A DNA stretch of 24,317 nucleotides from Pseudomonadota bacterium. Lineage in GTDB: Bacteria > Pseudomonadota > Alphaproteobacteria > Sphingomonadales > Sphingomonadaceae. This document shows, in pieces, positions 23,144 through 24,317 of this stretch (within the stretch, counting starts at the first letter, position 1; every line of letters begins with the position of its first letter). The notes under the pieces are model-generated. The model did not search any database and had not been told where the DNA came from. It was given only the letters and a program-made list of their open reading frames with translations. A program made the position numbers and the translations under genes. The stretch covers positions 1-24,317 of the forward strand of contig JAEZHP010000178.1 of the NCBI GenBank assembly GCA_023416515.1. The letters run 5' to 3'.

Positions 23144-23365
23144 TTACTGCGCCGGCGCGGGCTGCGCCTGGTTGGCCGGGGCGGCCTCGCCCGGACGCTC
23201 GACGACCGGAACCGGAAGGGTCACGTTGCGCGGCTCGACGGAAATGTTGACCGGCTGCACCTCGATGCGGTTGCCTTCCTGGGGAATGTTGATCACGCCG
23301 AGCCACACCAGGACGACGGCGAGCAACACGAGCAGCGCGAGGATCATCAATAAGAGTCGGAGCAT
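23144..23365 (-). CDS. Small membrane protein, 73 aa, unknown function
   Basis: One strongly hydrophobic segment fills residues 4-24 (LLLMILALLVLLAVVLVWLGV). It is followed by IPQEGNRIEVQPVNISVEP, a beta-like stretch, and a Pro/Ala/Gln-rich tail. This layout suggests a bitopic inner membrane protein with a short periplasmic tail. The ATG at 23365 has GTGGAG 7 bases upstream, which supports it as a real gene. It heads the tadA-cysC run on the minus strand. No family recognised. Confidence 0.68.
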   Translation of the reverse strand: MLRLLLMILALLVLLAVVLVWLGVINIPQEGNRIEVQPVNISVEPRNVTLPVPVVERPGEAAPANQAQPAPAQ

Positions 23366-23450
23366 TCCGCGTCTCCACTTATATCAGGTTGGCCGACCAA
23401 CGAGCCGATTGCATAATCGGTTGCACCTGCGCAACGAAATGGCGCTCGGC

Positions 23451-23479
23451 TTGACGGCAAGCAGCCCCCGAGCTATGCG
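23451..23479 (+). promoter_or_regulatory. Candidate promoter of rpmB
   Basis: TTGACG (23451-23456) and TATGCG (23474-23479) are 17 bases apart, a good match for the -35 and a fair one for the -10 of alphaproteobacterial housekeeping promoters. A start near 23486 would give a leader of about 60 bases containing the hairpin at 23498-23513. Confidence 0.5.
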
Positions 23480-23497
23480 CCCTTCGCTTTCCGGGAG

Positions 23498-23513
23498 GCC
23501 TGCTTTTGCGGGC
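23498..23513 (+). promoter_or_regulatory. Hairpin in the rpmB leader
   Basis: GCCTGC / GCGGGC form a 6-bp stem (one T-G pair) around a TTTT loop, extended by two further weak pairs. It ends about 31 bases before the rpmB ATG and is followed by TTTC, too short a U-tract for a good terminator. It might act as a weak attenuator or a protein-binding leader; untested. Confidence 0.25.
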
Positions 23514-23544
23514 TTTCGCCGAACATCCAGGAAGAGACACGATC

Positions 23545-23841
23545 ATGTCGCGCATTTGCGAGCTGACCGGCAAGGGCCGGCAGGTGGGACACAATGTTTC
23601 CCACGCCAACAACAAGACCAAGCGTACGTTCCTGCCGAACCTGCAGAACGTGACGTTGATCTCCGATTCGCTGGGCCGCGGCGTGAAGCTTCGCGTGTCG
23701 ACCCATGGCCTTCGCTCGGTCGAGCATGTCGGCGGCCTCGACAACTGGCTCGCCAAGACCAATGACGACAAGCTCAGCCTGCGGGTTCGCCGGCTGAAGC
23801 GCGAGATCGCCAAGAAGGGCAGCGAGCAGGCCGCGGCCTGA
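23545..23841 (+). CDS. rpmB: 50S ribosomal protein L28
   Basis: A 98-aa protein of the large ribosomal subunit. N-terminus MSRICELTGKGRQVGHNVSH, then NNKTKRTFLPNLQNV, is characteristic of L28. The C-terminus LRVRRLKREIAKKG matches the alphaproteobacterial form, longer than in E. coli. The ATG at 23545 follows GGAAGAG and gives the family N-terminus; the frame extends upstream to 23506 but that part is leader. It has its own candidate promoter and converges on the phytase-like gene with 4 bases between. Confidence 0.97.
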   Translation: MSRICELTGKGRQVGHNVSHANNKTKRTFLPNLQNVTLISDSLGRGVKLRVSTHGLRSVEHVGGLDNWLAKTNDDKLSLRVRRLKREIAKKGSEQAAA

Positions 23842-23845
23842 CGCC

Positions 23846-24317
23846 TCACTCCCTCAGCGCGAACTTCATCAGCAAGGTTCGCTGCAGCGGAAAATAATTG
23901 TCGTCGGAGGCGAGCCAGACGATGGTCTGCTCGCCTTCGCGCGTGATGCTTAGCGCCTCCATATTGTCGACGCTGAGCGGGCGCTCGAAGTGAGCGATCT
24001 CGCGCCCCTCGACCGGGCGCCGCGAATCCAGCGCCGCGACATCGACCAGCACCAGCTTGGCCGACATCCCCCCGAGCAACGATACGTCGCGCTGGAGCAG
24101 AAGCAGGCGGCCGTCGGGTAGTTGCGCGGCATCGGTGATTCGAAATCCCTTCGCGGGGCGAAAGCGAAGCTCGACTGGCGCGCCTCCCTGAGTGGGATCG
24201 CCGGGGAACAGCAAGGCGGGGCTGGTCCAGTCCGGCGCCAGCGATTCGGAAATGATCAGGAAGCGGCCGTCGGGGGGGCGCGGCCACGCCGCCGCCCCGG
24301 GGGTGGTCGGGCGCTCG
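23846..24317 (-). CDS. Phytase-like esterase-domain protein, 3' part
   Basis: The 3' end of a gene that starts beyond the right edge; about 156 residues are visible. The frame is open to the edge, so the internal TTG at 24214 is not the start. Segments such as PPDGRFLIISES, RPAKGFRITDAAQLPDGRLL, LSVDNMEALSI and IVWLASDDN resemble the PF13449 esterase-like activity of phytase family, a beta-propeller type usually exported. The catalytic region cannot be judged from this part. It converges on rpmB. Confidence 0.7.
   Translation of the reverse strand, partial: ERPTTPGAAAWPRPPDGRFLIISESLAPDWTSPALLFPGDPTQGGAPVELRFRPAKGFRITDAAQLPDGRLLLLQRDVSLLGGMSAKLVLVDVAALDSRRPVEGREIAHFERPLSVDNMEALSITREGEQTIVWLASDDNYFPLQRTLLMKFALRE

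Noticed and set aside
22653..23378. Upstream extension of the cysC frame over tadA
   Set aside because: The extension is Arg/Gly-rich without CysC similarity and lies over tadA in another frame. CysC homology starts near residue 11 from the ATG at 22652.

Overview
The window is GC-rich and densely coded. The longest non-coding stretch is about 200 bases (15168-15366), so no gap over 300 bases exists. The gene set suggests an alphaproteobacterium, most likely of the order Sphingomonadales: a DnaE2 error-prone polymerase, purD divergent from xseA with a DUF2093 gene behind it, a large TonB-dependent receptor, small secreted Cys-pair proteins, and alphaproteobacterial-type promoters. The order is inferred from protein style and gene order, not from rRNA. 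No tRNA, rRNA, CRISPR array, insertion sequence or phage gene was seen.

Layout. Bases 1-954 hold the C-terminal part of dnaE2, which runs off the left edge. Its first ~110 bases are a hairpin-rich REP-like element lying in the open frame. A GGDEF protein (958-1569, minus) converges on it. Then come purE and purK (1704-3256, plus, ATGA overlap), a bidirectional terminator, a secreted two-module M16 metallopeptidase (3330-6377, minus), and a divergent intergenic region with a heat-shock-like promoter driving clpB (6547-9141, plus). Bases 9163-15167 form the most accessory-looking part: a TPR/aspartyl beta-hydroxylase-like protein (minus), a small secreted Cys-pair protein (minus), a sulfotransferase-like protein (plus), a terminator, and a 1034-aa TonB-dependent receptor (minus).

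The rest is mainly housekeeping. A secreted protein of unknown function (15367-15882) is followed by DUF2093 and xseA (minus). xseA is divergent from purD (plus), and their start codons overlap. Behind purD lies a tight run of four small envelope genes: a BON-like protein, two 37-aa membrane proteins, and a membrane-anchored helix-hairpin-helix protein. Next are a CNNM/CorC-type transporter (minus), an OmpA-family protein (plus), a minus-strand run of a 73-aa membrane protein, tadA and cysC, then rpmB (plus). The 3' part of a phytase-like esterase gene runs off the right edge.

How the genes work together. PurE, PurK and PurD are three steps of de novo purine synthesis. ClpB and the M16 peptidase serve protein quality control. 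CysC makes PAPS, which a genuine sulfotransferase at 10911-11942 would use. The candidate for an undescribed system is the 9163-15167 group, a TonB receptor beside two putative modification proteins. No partner or substrate is visible in the sequence, so its function is open.
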